NCBI GenBank assembly: GCA_001805055.1
Contig: MHDZ01000075.1
Span: 1 to 32,520, forward strand
Length of the DNA stretch: 32,520 nucleotides
Source: Nitrospirae bacterium GWC2_57_13
GTDB taxonomy: Bacteria > Nitrospirota > UBA9217
Direction of reading: 5' to 3'
Part shown: one piece after another, positions 18,227 to 25,227 of the stretch
Numbering within the stretch: position 1 is the stretch's first letter
Layout: each line of letters opens with the position of its first letter
Notes under the pieces: model-generated
What the model saw: only the letters and a program-made list of their open reading frames with translations
Database searches by the model: none
What the model was told of the DNA's origin: nothing
Translations under genes and position numbers: made by a program

Positions 18227-18256
18227 CCTGTCTGCGTGTGTACACGCACAGGCAGG
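18227..18256. promoter_or_regulatory. Palindrome upstream of the CDF-like gene, candidate operator
   Basis: TGCGTGT-GT-ACACGCA (18233-18248) is a perfect 7 bp dyad, flanked by CCTG (18227-18230) and CAGG (18253-18256). It lies 32 to 47 bp before the start codon, where a metal-responsive repressor could bind. The regulator is not in this window as far as I can tell. Confidence 0.4.
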
Positions 18257-18260
18257 CATG

Positions 18261-18300
18261 GCCGCGCGAATCTTGAAAATTGCGGCCTGAGGCCGCGTTT
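18261..18300 (+). repeat. CGCGCGAAT + GCGGCC-TGA-GGCCGC hairpin element, copy 1
   Basis: CGCGCGAATCTTGAAAAT is followed by a perfect tri-loop hairpin GCGGCCTGAGGCCGC (18282-18296) and TTTT. A variant with the same order is found at 26929-26965, upstream of the kinase gene. Confidence 0.55.
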
Positions 18301-18397
18301 TGCCTCTCCCTGTGAAAAGATCAGATGTCCATTTATTGAGCTGAAGGATGGTCGGACGATGTTGCGAAGAACAACGCTTCCGTCAGCCGGCAAAGGG

Positions 18398-18646
18398 CTA
18401 TGAAGACAGGTCCCTCTTTCTCTTTTCGAATTCAAGCGAGTCGATATCCCCGGCAGCATACCTCCGCTTCAGGATATCGAGCGGCGCATCCTGAACGCCT
18501 GTTGCCCTGGCAGGATGGTTGAACAGGCGGGACAGAACCAGGACTATACCGAACAGGACCAGGCCCCAGATGATGAACCCGACAACGGGACCAAAAAGAC
18601 CGCCGTGAAAAAGACCATTTCCCCACCAGCAGTTCGAACTCCACAT
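18398..18646 (-). CDS. SHOCT-domain small membrane protein
   Basis: 82 residues. A Trp/Gly/Phe-rich N-terminus leads into one membrane helix (VVGFIIWGLVLFGIVLVLSRLF). A C-terminal SHOCT motif, LDILKRRYAAGDIDSLEFEK, matches the family pattern LxxLxxRYAxGEIxxEEFxx. SHOCT segments are short oligomerisation motifs; the specific role is unknown. An ATG at 18655 is only 1 nt after AAGGAGGA, so the ATG at 18646, 10 nt downstream of it, is the better start. It lies upstream of the CDF-like gene on the same strand. Confidence 0.8.
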   Translation of the reverse strand: MWSSNCWWGNGLFHGGLFGPVVGFIIWGLVLFGIVLVLSRLFNHPARATGVQDAPLDILKRRYAAGDIDSLEFEKRKRDLSS

Positions 18647-18711
18647 AGCCCCCATTCCTCCTTAACAATCGATACGCTTACTAATACATGCGGTAGTAAT
18701 GCCACATAGTT

Positions 18712-18784
18712 CGTCATTCCCGCGAAAGCGGGAATCCAGAAACAATGCCAAAACTCTGGATTCCGGGTCAAGCCCGGAATGACG
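18712..18784. repeat. dRS3-like palindromic repeat (ATTCCC-N8-GGGAAT)
   Basis: Left arm 18712-18739 contains ATTCCCGCGAAAGCGGGAAT (18716-18735). Right arm 18756-18784 contains ATTCCGGGTCAAGCCCGGAAT-type sequence. The arms are inverted copies (CGTCATTCC...ATCCAG and CTGGATTCC...GAATGACG). The left core fits exactly the ATTCCC-N8-GGGAAT pattern described as dRS3 in Neisseria. Such pairs are small mobile palindromes. Confidence 0.75.
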
Positions 18785-18854
18785 GATTATTTTCTATGAG
18801 GCTCTACTAATGACCACCTTAGTAAACCGCCGGTGTGTTTTTCAGGATCAACAT

Positions 18855-19289
18855 TCAGGCGCCGCGCTTGGATGCATACATATAATCCACGTAGCCCGCT
18901 ATCTGTATCCGGCCCTCATCGGTCACCTGTCGGAATTTTCTCAGCATCATGATCTCATCAATGTTCAGGATCTTCTCAAGATACTCGGTCTGCTCTTCTG
19001 AAAGAGGATATTTACGCTTGCCGCGATTAAGCTTGGCCTTTGACGGAGTAAGGAAAAAGCCTTTGACCTCGTCGGGGACCTTTTCCTGGTGCGCCGCCAG
19101 GACGAGCGTAGACATCTCGAGTTTCAGCTTTTTTGCTATCATCATGAGCGTGCTGTCTTTCGGGATATGTCCTTTGTTAATGATAACGCGCAGGAGCTCC
19201 GGGCTGATCCCGAGCACCTTAGAGGCGTCTTTCAGGTTGCTGAACCCCTTTGCTTCCAGTGCAGTCCTGATCATCTCAGATAACTTCAT
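18855..19289 (-). CDS. XRE-family helix-turn-helix protein
   Basis: 144 residues. The N-terminal 60 or so residues form a Cro/CI-type HTH: LSEMIRTALEAKGFSNLKDA then SKVLGISPELLRVIINKGHI. The C-terminal half (YPLSEEQTEYLEKILNIDEI then MMLRKFRQVTDEGRIQIAGY) is helical and not recognised. GGAGG lies 8 nt before the ATG at 19289. It is a probable DNA-binding regulator; the inverted AATAAACGATTATT near 19340 upstream could be an autoregulatory site (weak). Confidence 0.78.
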   Translation of the reverse strand: MKLSEMIRTALEAKGFSNLKDASKVLGISPELLRVIINKGHIPKDSTLMMIAKKLKLEMSTLVLAAHQEKVPDEVKGFFLTPSKAKLNRGKRKYPLSEEQTEYLEKILNIDEIMMLRKFRQVTDEGRIQIAGYVDYMYASKRGA

Positions 19290-19376
19290 TGCCAACCTCC
19301 ATGAGATAGAAAGACAACCTATGATACGCTCAATAATCGTTTATTACCACATGAAAAACGCTGTTTATCAAACACA

Positions 19377-19805
19377 TCACAGGTGCGCGCCAATGTGGCT
19401 CTCTTTGTTTTTCAACGAATAGAAATAGATCGCTGCAGCTAATACAGACAAAAATATACGCTTCGTTGCTCCAAATGCAAATCCAGCCCCTCCAAGCATA
19501 CTGCTGAAAAAAACAACCTCGATGATCACTGAAAGAAAAAGAAAAACGGAAGTTATGAGAAGCAGACCTCTCCTCTCAACTGGCTTTATTGCCCCCCAGA
19601 CCAGCAACGCAGACCACGCTGCCATAAACATCGCCCCGACAAACATGGCCAGTTGATAATCCGACCCAGTTCCCGCATGGCCGTTGAGGATATTTGGGAT
19701 TCGCACACCTGACGCTATCAAGAACCACGATACCGCGAGCGCGCCGTCGATTACTGCTCCGAGGATAAACATGAATTTCAACATTGAGTTTGAGCTTATT
19801 TTCAT
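19377..19805 (-). CDS. Hypothetical four-helix membrane protein
   Basis: 142 residues with four predicted membrane helices: LKFMFILGAVIDGALAVSWF, QLAMFVGAMFMAAWSALLVW, GLLLITSVFLFLSVIIEVVF and TKRIFLSVLAAAIYFYSL. No family is recognised with confidence. The base composition is lower in G+C than its neighbours, consistent with later acquisition. AGGA lies about 7 nt before the ATG at 19805. An alternative start is the ATG seven codons in. Confidence 0.65.
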   Translation of the reverse strand: MKISSNSMLKFMFILGAVIDGALAVSWFLIASGVRIPNILNGHAGTGSDYQLAMFVGAMFMAAWSALLVWGAIKPVERRGLLLITSVFLFLSVIIEVVFFSSMLGGAGFAFGATKRIFLSVLAAAIYFYSLKNKESHIGAHL

Positions 19806-19840
19806 TCTGGAATCCTAAGCCGGACGCGCCGAAACTAAAA

Positions 19841-19880
19841 GGCGTCTCTCGCGGAACACGCAAAAGTCGCAAAGGAAATC
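19841..19880 (-). repeat. 39 bp dispersed repeat, diverged copy 3
   Basis: GGCGTCTCTCGCGGAACACG followed by CAAAAGTCGCAAAGGAAATC; same order of blocks as copies 1 and 2 but with several substitutions and indels. Confidence 0.55.
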
Positions 19881-19935
19881 CTTATATCCTGGCTATGAAA
19901 CCAACTGAAATGGCCTCTGAGTGACTCCACGAGAT

Positions 19936-20145
19936 TCATTTGATGACGATCTTGCGGCCTTCAAACTCAACTATTTGCCCTGTGCGTATTTTGCATCGCC
20001 TGCGCAACTCCACATTACTATCAACCGTGACACGACCTTCAGCAATCACTGTTTTTGCCATGCCGCCGCTGTCGCACAGCCCCATGATCTTCAAAAGATT
20101 GTTCAACTCGATAAACTCTTCGCTTTCCAGCTTAAACTCATCCAT
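19936..20145 (-). CDS. S4-like RNA-binding protein, YbcJ type
   Basis: 69 residues, the exact size class of E. coli YbcJ (70). The S4-type fold is visible in LNNLLKIMGLCDSGGMAKTV then IAEGRVTVDSNVELRRRCKI then RTGQIVEFEGRKIVI. It is a probable RNA-binding protein; the target is unknown. AAGGAAAC lies before the ATG at 20145. Confidence 0.85.
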   Translation of the reverse strand: MDEFKLESEEFIELNNLLKIMGLCDSGGMAKTVIAEGRVTVDSNVELRRRCKIRTGQIVEFEGRKIVIK

Positions 20146-20290
20146 GTAGTTTCCTTATAAAGACATGCCGACATATCCGATTGTGCTATTGAATGACCAT
20201 CAAATATTATCCCTTTAAATACGGGATACAAACACTAGCTGCATCAGGGTCAAAACCCTGCATTAACATCGCTGCCTTCCCTTGCGCTCT

Positions 20291-20346
20291 TCTCCGTCTC
20301 CGTCCCGCATCCAACAATTTGTGATACGGAGCGGGGCGCGCCTTGG
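20291..20346 (+). repeat. CTCCGTCTCCGTCCCGC / GCGGGGCG repeat, copy 2
   Basis: TCTCCGTCTCCGTCCCGC is shared with 16570-16588, then GATACGGAGCGGGGCGCGCC matches a block at 16549-16570. The order of blocks is swapped relative to copy 1. It lies between the S4 gene and the acyl-CoA synthetase gene. Confidence 0.5.
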
Positions 20347-20388
20347 CGGTGAAAACCCTTGGTGTTTTTGCTGAATAGAGACATCTAA

Positions 20389-22053
20389 CTATCCCCCGCC
20401 CAGCCCCGCCTTCCCCTTCTTCCGCTCGATCTCCCGGTTCCGAAGCACGGCGCGCTTGATCTTGCCGCTTACGGTCTTGGGCAGCTCGGTCATGAACTCG
20501 ACCTCCCGGGGATACTTGTACGGCGCGGTGCGGGCCTTGACGAAATCCTGGATCTCTTTGGCCAGCGTATCGGAGGCGCTGTGGCCCGGCGCGAGCACGA
20601 TGAAGGCCTTGATGATCTCGCCGCGAAGGGCATCGGGGCTCGCGACCACGGCGTTCTCGGCAACAGCGGGATGCTCCTGCACCACGCTCTCCACCTCAAA
20701 GGGACCGATGCGGTAACCCGAGGCCTTGATGATGTCGTCGCCCCGGCCCACAAAGGTGAAATAGCCGTCAGTGTCCTTGAAGGCCTTGTCCCCCGTATTA
20801 TACCAGCCGTCGCGGAATACCCTGGCGTTCTCCCCGGCGTCCTCCAGATACCCGTCGAACAATCCCACGGGCTTCCGTGGCTCTGTCCGGACGCAGATGA
20901 ACCCCGTCTCGCCAACAGGCAATGGCTTAAGGTCCTCGTCAAGGATCTCGATGGTAAGGTCCGGCGCGGGCCTGCCCATGGAGCCGGGCTTCACGTCCAT
21001 GAAGGGATAGGTGCCGATGAGCAGCGTTGACTCGGTCTGTCCGTAGCCTTCGTGGATCGTCTTGCCGGTGGCGTCCTTCCAGACCTTGATCACTTCGGGA
21101 TTCAGGGGCTCGCCGGCAGAGGTGAAGCGCCGCAGACCTGAGTAGTCGTAGTTCCCGAGGTCTTCGAGGATCAGCATGCGGTAGACCGTGGGCGGACCGC
21201 AGAAAACGGTCGCGCCCTTCGTGGTCATGAGCTCCAGGGTGAGCTTTGCGTTGAAGCGGCCTTCGGCATTATGCACGAAAAGCCCGGCCCCGATCACCCA
21301 CTGGCCATAAAGGCCCCAGGCCGATTTGGCCCAGCCCGTGTCCGACACGACCCAGATGAGGTCTGTATCGTTCAGGCCGTGCCAGAGCGCCGCGGTCCTA
21401 AGGTGGCCCAGAGGATAGTCGCAGGAATGGAGGACCATCTTCGGGTACCTGGTGGTGCCGGAAGTAAAATAGATGATAAAGGGATCGCCCGCTGCTGTGG
21501 GCTCCACGTCAGCGCGGGATAGTTCTGATGAGGATTTTGTTGCCAGAGCTTCAAGATCGTGCCATCCGTCAGCTCCGCCGCCCGCCAGAAACCGCCGTTG
21601 AAGGGCCTGCGACCCGATAGCGCTGAGCGCCTCTTCCACCTTTGTCCGGTTCGCCTCGTTCGTGATCGCCACGACCGCGCTGCCCTTTGACAACCGGTAC
21701 TGGATGTCCGAAGGCATCAGGATCACCGGCGCGGGCATCGCCACTGCGCCGAGCTTATGGCAGGCCGTAAGGATGCCGTACCATTCAGGGATGCGAGGCA
21801 GCATCACGAAGACACGGTCGCCCTTCTTCACTCCCTGCGACCGGAGGACATTGGCGTATCTGTTCGACATCTGCGAGATGTCGCGGAATGAAAGGTCTTT
21901 TGTCTCCCTGCCCTGCGCGTCCACCCACAGGAGCGCCCGGCGCGAAGGATCCTCCCCGTGACGATCCACCACGTCGAAGCCGAAATTATACTGCGCAGGC
22001 GCCTCGATCCTGAAGGTTCGCTGCAGGGTCTCGTACTCGGACTTGTCCGTCAA
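20389..22053 (-). CDS. AMP-forming acyl-CoA synthetase (medium-chain type)
   Basis: 554 residues. The adenylate-forming motifs are YFTSGTTRYPKMV (A3), GYGQTES (A5), YNTGDKAF with FVGRGDDIIKASGYRIGPFE (A7-A8) and the catalytic-Lys region PKTVSGKIKRAVLR (A10). It activates a carboxylic acid to its CoA thioester with ATP. The sequence fits medium-chain or aromatic acyl-CoA synthetases better than acetyl-CoA synthetase. Start: TTG at 22053 with AGGAG 8 nt upstream, giving MTDKSEYETLQRTF; an upstream GTG at 22080 lacks a ribosome-binding site. A partial copy of its 3' region and one of its 5' region lie at 22641-22697 and 23399-23434. Confidence 0.9.
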   Translation of the reverse strand: MTDKSEYETLQRTFRIEAPAQYNFGFDVVDRHGEDPSRRALLWVDAQGRETKDLSFRDISQMSNRYANVLRSQGVKKGDRVFVMLPRIPEWYGILTACHKLGAVAMPAPVILMPSDIQYRLSKGSAVVAITNEANRTKVEEALSAIGSQALQRRFLAGGGADGWHDLEALATKSSSELSRADVEPTAAGDPFIIYFTSGTTRYPKMVLHSCDYPLGHLRTAALWHGLNDTDLIWVVSDTGWAKSAWGLYGQWVIGAGLFVHNAEGRFNAKLTLELMTTKGATVFCGPPTVYRMLILEDLGNYDYSGLRRFTSAGEPLNPEVIKVWKDATGKTIHEGYGQTESTLLIGTYPFMDVKPGSMGRPAPDLTIEILDEDLKPLPVGETGFICVRTEPRKPVGLFDGYLEDAGENARVFRDGWYNTGDKAFKDTDGYFTFVGRGDDIIKASGYRIGPFEVESVVQEHPAVAENAVVASPDALRGEIIKAFIVLAPGHSASDTLAKEIQDFVKARTAPYKYPREVEFMTELPKTVSGKIKRAVLRNREIERKKGKAGLGGG

Positions 22054-22267
22054 CAGGCTTCTCCTGTTCCGTATCCACACAGGTCAATGATCTTCCAGTC
22101 TGAGCAACAGGGCCCAGAGGCCTCTCGAGCCCTGAACCAGTCAGCGAGTTTGAGAGCGTCCGCTGAAGCGCCTTGTCACACGCTGATGAATGCACTCGGA
22201 TCAGCATTTTAGTATCAGGTTCACCGATCATGTATTGATCGCAGCTTGAGATATCAGGAAGGCCGCG

Positions 22268-22618
22268 TCATAGCTCAGGAGCTGTCGAAGGAATGAGACA
22301 GGCAAACACCAGCGGCTCCTTGCCGGCATTCTTTATTTGATGCTCTTCATTACCCGGGATGAAGGTAACGCTGCCGGCCTTGACGGGGCTCCATTGACCC
22401 TTGCTATACACCTCGCCCGCGCCCGCATGCACGAATATTTCGTGCTCCCAGTCATGCGCATGCTTCGGCGTATGACCGCCCGCGGAAACCTCAAAGACCC
22501 GCATGCAGAAATTATGAGCCCCGTCATTCTTGCCGATCACAACACGCCCGGCGACTCCTTTTGCCTTGTCGTTGTCGAACCGGGTTGCGGCAACGTCGAC
22601 ATACTGTATGATTTTCAT
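22268..22618 (-). CDS. Cupin-domain protein
   Basis: 116 residues, one cupin barrel. Motif 1 is GGHTPKHAHDWEHEIFVHAG (His, His and Glu metal ligands) and motif 2 is VTFIPGNEEHQIKNAGKEPL with the final His. The fold usually binds Fe, Mn or Zn and acts as a sensor or simple dioxygenase; no substrate can be assigned. AAGGAGGAACGAGC precedes the ATG at 22618. An open frame runs further upstream, but only through the acyl-CoA synthetase relic. Confidence 0.85.
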   Translation of the reverse strand: MKIIQYVDVAATRFDNDKAKGVAGRVVIGKNDGAHNFCMRVFEVSAGGHTPKHAHDWEHEIFVHAGAGEVYSKGQWSPVKAGSVTFIPGNEEHQIKNAGKEPLVFACLIPSTAPEL

Positions 22619-22640
22619 GCTCGTTCCTCCTTGCGACCTG

Positions 22641-22697
22641 AATGTCACGGGGATACTTGTACGGCGCGGTGTGTGCCTTGACGAAGTCCTGAATATC
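22641..22697 (-). pseudogene. Relic of the C-terminal end of a second acyl-CoA synthetase
   Basis: The minus strand reads IDIQDFVKAHTAPYKYPRDI, matching EIQDFVKARTAPYKYPREVE of the intact synthetase. At DNA level 22648-22697 equals 20507-20556 at 45 of 50 positions. It has no start or stop of its own and ends just before the cupin ribosome-binding site. Confidence 0.75.
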
Positions 22698-22743
22698 AAT
22701 GATCACATCAGGCCCGCTCCAGCCTCCCATCCCGGCATGATCC

Positions 22744-23094
22744 TCAGCGAATTCTCACGCTATCTTTGCATAAGGTCACCAATCTGCCGCGGAGCTCCGT
22801 GTGGGGCTGAGTCGAGAGGAATCTCGTGACCAGCAGAATCTCCTCTTCAGAGGTCAGGTTCCCGTGTCTGATAAAGATGATGCCGCCCGTCTTTTCCGAA
22901 GGATATCGCCGCGGATTGGTAAGGTGGTAGTCCCTGGTGATAAGAACGGATTCGCTGTCACAGGCGCGGGTGAATACTTCTTCGTCGGCATTTCCGGAGG
23001 CTGCTGAATTCGCAATGGCAACGATCTGATGGCCATCGCGAAGCAGGATTTCGACAAGCCCGTAGCTTACGCTTTCATCAAGGACGATCTTCAT
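22744..23094 (-). CDS. DUF5615 PIN-like toxin-type protein
   Basis: 116 residues. MKIVLDESVSYGLVEILLRDGH is the N-terminal acidic strand-helix of DUF5615 PIN-like proteins (family: ILLDxxLxxxLxxxLxxxGH), followed by ADEEVFTRACDSESVLITRD (family: DxEvxxxAxxegrvlvTxD). PIN folds are Mg-dependent ribonucleases. The gene overlaps the DUF433 stop by 4 bp (ATGA), a typical toxin-antitoxin pairing with the antitoxin first. Toxicity is inferred from family and partner only. Confidence 0.87.
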   Translation of the reverse strand: MKIVLDESVSYGLVEILLRDGHQIVAIANSAASGNADEEVFTRACDSESVLITRDYHLTNPRRYPSEKTGGIIFIRHGNLTSEEEILLVTRFLSTQPHTELRGRLVTLCKDSVRIR

Positions 23095-23306
23095 GCCACT
23101 GCAAGCTTTTCAGTTGCGAGAAACGAGGCATATTCAAGACAGGCCTTGATGTCTTCAATGGTCAGCCGCGGAAAACCCCTCAAAATCATTTCGTAATTTT
23201 CACCTGCCGCAAGATGACTGAGAATAATATGAACGGGGACACGAGTCCCTTTTACACACGGCTCACCCCCGCATATGTTCGGGTCGGATACAATACGAGG
23301 ATTCAT
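23091..23306 (-). CDS. DUF433 antitoxin-type protein
   Basis: 71 residues. DPNICGGEPCVKGTRVPVHI, then LAAGENYEMILRGFPRLTIE, is the DUF433 pattern. These small winged-helix-like proteins are encoded upstream of DUF5615 PIN-like genes and likely bind both operator DNA and the partner. AGGAGAG precedes the ATG at 23306. The promoter at 23356-23384 overlaps the 3' end of the gene upstream. Confidence 0.88.
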   Translation of the reverse strand: MNPRIVSDPNICGGEPCVKGTRVPVHIILSHLAAGENYEMILRGFPRLTIEDIKACLEYASFLATEKLAVA

Positions 23307-23355
23307 TCCATCTCTCCTTTCTCACGTAACGCTTTAAACAACCATTCACGATTTA

Positions 23356-23384
23356 ATTATATACCAAATAGTGCCTGTTAACAA
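23356..23384 (-). promoter_or_regulatory. Promoter of the DUF433/DUF5615 pair
   Basis: On the minus strand TTGTTA (23384-23379), 17 bp, TATAAT (23361-23356). The -35 hexamer overlaps the stop codon of the YihY/BrkB-type gene. Confidence 0.5.
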
Positions 23385-24628
23385 TGCCTTTTGCCGGGTT
23401 GCCCGTCAACAGGCTCCTCCTGCTCCTTGTCCACGATCCGGTTCATCTCACGCAGCCGCGACGCCATCTCTTTCAGCATCTTGAGAATGAAATCGGGAAA
23501 CTCGTCTATCAGGTCCTTCACCGTCTGGTCGTTGATGATGATCAACTCCACGTCCTCGAGGGCCACGGCCGAGGCAGTACGAGGCACGCCGAGAAGAAAG
23601 GACATTTCGCCGAAGAACTCGCCTTCCCGGATCACGGCGATCTCGCGATCACCCTTCCAGATGGCTGCGCTCCCTGAGCGGATGGAATACATCTCGCCGC
23701 CTGCATCGCCCTCGATGAAGATGGCGCTGCCCTTCTCATAGCGGATCACAAATTTGGACAGGACCCTGCCGGGCACGCTCCGCCTGCCTTCCATGAGCCG
23801 CCGGATGAAAGCCGTTTCCTTGCGCCGCAGGCTCGCGGCTATCTCGGCGCCGAAGAGGAACACCGCAAAGGAATAGTAGATCCAGATGATAACAACGAAG
23901 ATGGACTTGAAGGACCCGAAGGCAACGCCGTAGCCGGGATTGTAGGTCAGAAAGAGGCTGAATGCCGGCCGCAGCAGGAGCCAGAGGCCCGATGCTGCCA
24001 GGGCTCCGACGACCAGGTGGCGCAGCCGCATGGACGGGGAAAACGTGTAGTATAAAATGAACACGACGGCGATGACGATAAGGGACGGCAGCGCGCCGTC
24101 GAGATAGCCGGGCAGGAACCGGAAGTGCTGACCGCGGTCGGACAGGGCGAACAGGACGCCCAGGGCTGCGATGGCTGACAGGCCGAGCAGGAATACGACC
24201 GTGATGGCGACGTCGAGCAGTTTTTCGAGCAGAAAGGGGCGGCGCGCCTTTGTCCTGAACACGGTGCTGAGCGCAAGCCGGAGCTCCGACACCAGGGGCG
24301 TGATGATCCAGAGAAGAATGACGATATTGACGGCGCCGATGGTCGTCTTATAGGTGGTGATGACCCGCACTTCCCGCAGGATCTCATCGCTATACGTGGG
24401 AATGAGCTGGGTGAGGAACTCCTGGGTGCGGACCAGCGCTTCCTGGGACGAACCCACGGCCACGCCGAGCACGAAGGTGAGCAGAAAGAGCGCGGGAATG
24501 AGCGCCAGCGTGGCGGAAAAGGCAAGCGACGATGCCAGCGTAAGGTCATTGTTCTTCCGGAAGAGCACAAGCGCCTCGGAGAGAACGACCCAGAGCTTTT
24601 TGAGGAAGTCGGAAACGATATTCTTCAT
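23378..24628 (-). CDS. YihY/BrkB-type membrane protein fused to a cyclic-nucleotide-binding domain
   Basis: 416 residues. The first 270 or so form the YihY/UPF0761 domain, with about six membrane helices (for example LASSLAFSATLALIPALFLL, the AYxxxxSxxPxL-like first helix, and GYGVAFGSFKSIFVVIIWIY). This is followed by a Crp-type cNMP-binding barrel (about 285-395): RYEKGSAIFIEGDAGGEMYS and REGEFFGEMSFLLGVPRTAS, which retains the phosphate-binding-cassette Glu and Arg. The C-terminal 15 residues derive from DNA shared with the start region of the acyl-CoA synthetase. The fusion implies regulation of the membrane part by cAMP, cGMP or another ligand. Starts: ATG 24628 or GTG 24652, both without a good ribosome-binding site. 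Confidence 0.85.
   Translation of the reverse strand: MKNIVSDFLKKLWVVLSEALVLFRKNNDLTLASSLAFSATLALIPALFLLTFVLGVAVGSSQEALVRTQEFLTQLIPTYSDEILREVRVITTYKTTIGAVNIVILLWIITPLVSELRLALSTVFRTKARRPFLLEKLLDVAITVVFLLGLSAIAALGVLFALSDRGQHFRFLPGYLDGALPSLIVIAVVFILYYTFSPSMRLRHLVVGALAASGLWLLLRPAFSLFLTYNPGYGVAFGSFKSIFVVIIWIYYSFAVFLFGAEIAASLRRKETAFIRRLMEGRRSVPGRVLSKFVIRYEKGSAIFIEGDAGGEMYSIRSGSAAIWKGDREIAVIREGEFFGEMSFLLGVPRTASAVALEDVELIIINDQTVKDLIDEFPDFILKMLKEMASRLREMNRIVDKEQEEPVDGQPGKRHC
23399..23434 (-). repeat. Segment shared with the acyl-CoA synthetase start region
   Basis: Identical at 31 of 36 positions to 22043-22078, which holds the ribosome-binding site and TTG start of the synthetase. Here it encodes the EQEEPVDGQ end of the YihY/BrkB fusion. 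With the relic at 22641-22697 it brackets the DUF433/DUF5615 pair in the order expected for a minus-strand synthetase gene. Confidence 0.6.
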
Positions 24629-24793
24629 AGTAGTAACAACGTCGGTGATCACTGATGAACACGATTCGAACCAAAAAAAGTAACCGTAGTCGCTTTCGCC
24701 TATAACATCGGAAAAAGGATGTCGATGTCTGCGTCTCAGTCAAAAGCCATAGAGAAAGGCAACCTGTTTCCTCGCCAGGGCGGAATCCCCTCT

Positions 24794-24885
24794 TCGCATA
24801 GGGCAAAGCGCATGGCGCATGGGGTATTACTTGGCTCATTGCTCTTAGCACTTACCCCGCATTAAGCACTCCGCACTCCAAACTC
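24794..24885 (+). repeat. GCGCATGGCGCAT / CCGCACTCCAAACTC repeat, copy 2
   Basis: Shares GCATAGGGCA, GCGCATGGCGCAT-type and CACTCCGCACTCC blocks with 17468-17528, rearranged relative to it. Confidence 0.45.
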
Positions 24886-24912
24886 ACCCCTTACCCTTAC
24901 CCTGGCCCCGCC

Positions 24913-24961
24913 TCAAAGATCCTCTTTGCGTACTTTGCGAGCTTTGCGAGAGACGCCTTTG
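24913..24961 (+). repeat. 39 bp dispersed repeat, expanded copy 4
   Basis: Starts TCAAAGATCCTCTTTGCG and ends CTTTGCGAGAGACGCCTTTG. It carries an internal 10 bp insertion made by repetition of ACTTTGCGAG / GCTTTGCGAG. Confidence 0.65.
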
Positions 24962-25157
24962 ATTTTGCTTTACGATCCGAGGCGAAAACTCACTAACTAA
25001 TTGAATTCTGGAGTGAGCGCTGACCCAGCCCCGGCCCGCTGAACGGATCGCTGCAGAATATGCCTGCATTATAACAAGGTTCCCGGCCTCAGGGCAAGCA
25101 GAACGATGCAAATCCCCAAAAATATCGCTCGTCCCTCAAAAAACGGCTGTTTAAGGC

Positions 25158-25186
25158 TTGACGATTCAGTTCTATTCCTTTATATT
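25158..25186 (+). promoter_or_regulatory. Sigma-70-type promoter of the FHA-PP2C operon
   Basis: TTGACG (25158-25163), a 17 bp spacer, TATATT (25181-25186). The predicted start near 25193 leaves about 35 nt before the TTG start codon. Confidence 0.6.
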
Positions 25187-25227
25187 TCTACTGTGCATCG
25201 GTGATAATTGTTACAGGAGGCTGTTCA

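Larger units (their letters stand above)
24653..25157. other. Intergenic region with two repeat families
   Basis: About 500 bp between the divergent YihY/BrkB fusion gene and the FHA operon. It contains a copy of the CCGCACTCC/GCGCATGGCGCAT repeat (24794-24885) and a 49 bp variant of the GAGAGACGCC repeat (24913-24961). AAAACGGCTGTTT near 25140 recurs inside the repeat-rich region at 31.5 kb. No gene is supported. Confidence 0.55.

Noticed and set aside
21986-22231. 81-codon minus-strand frame upstream of the acyl-CoA synthetase
   Set aside because: It overlaps the synthetase start in another frame and has no domain; the apparent similarity to the YihY/BrkB tail comes from the shared 36 bp segment.
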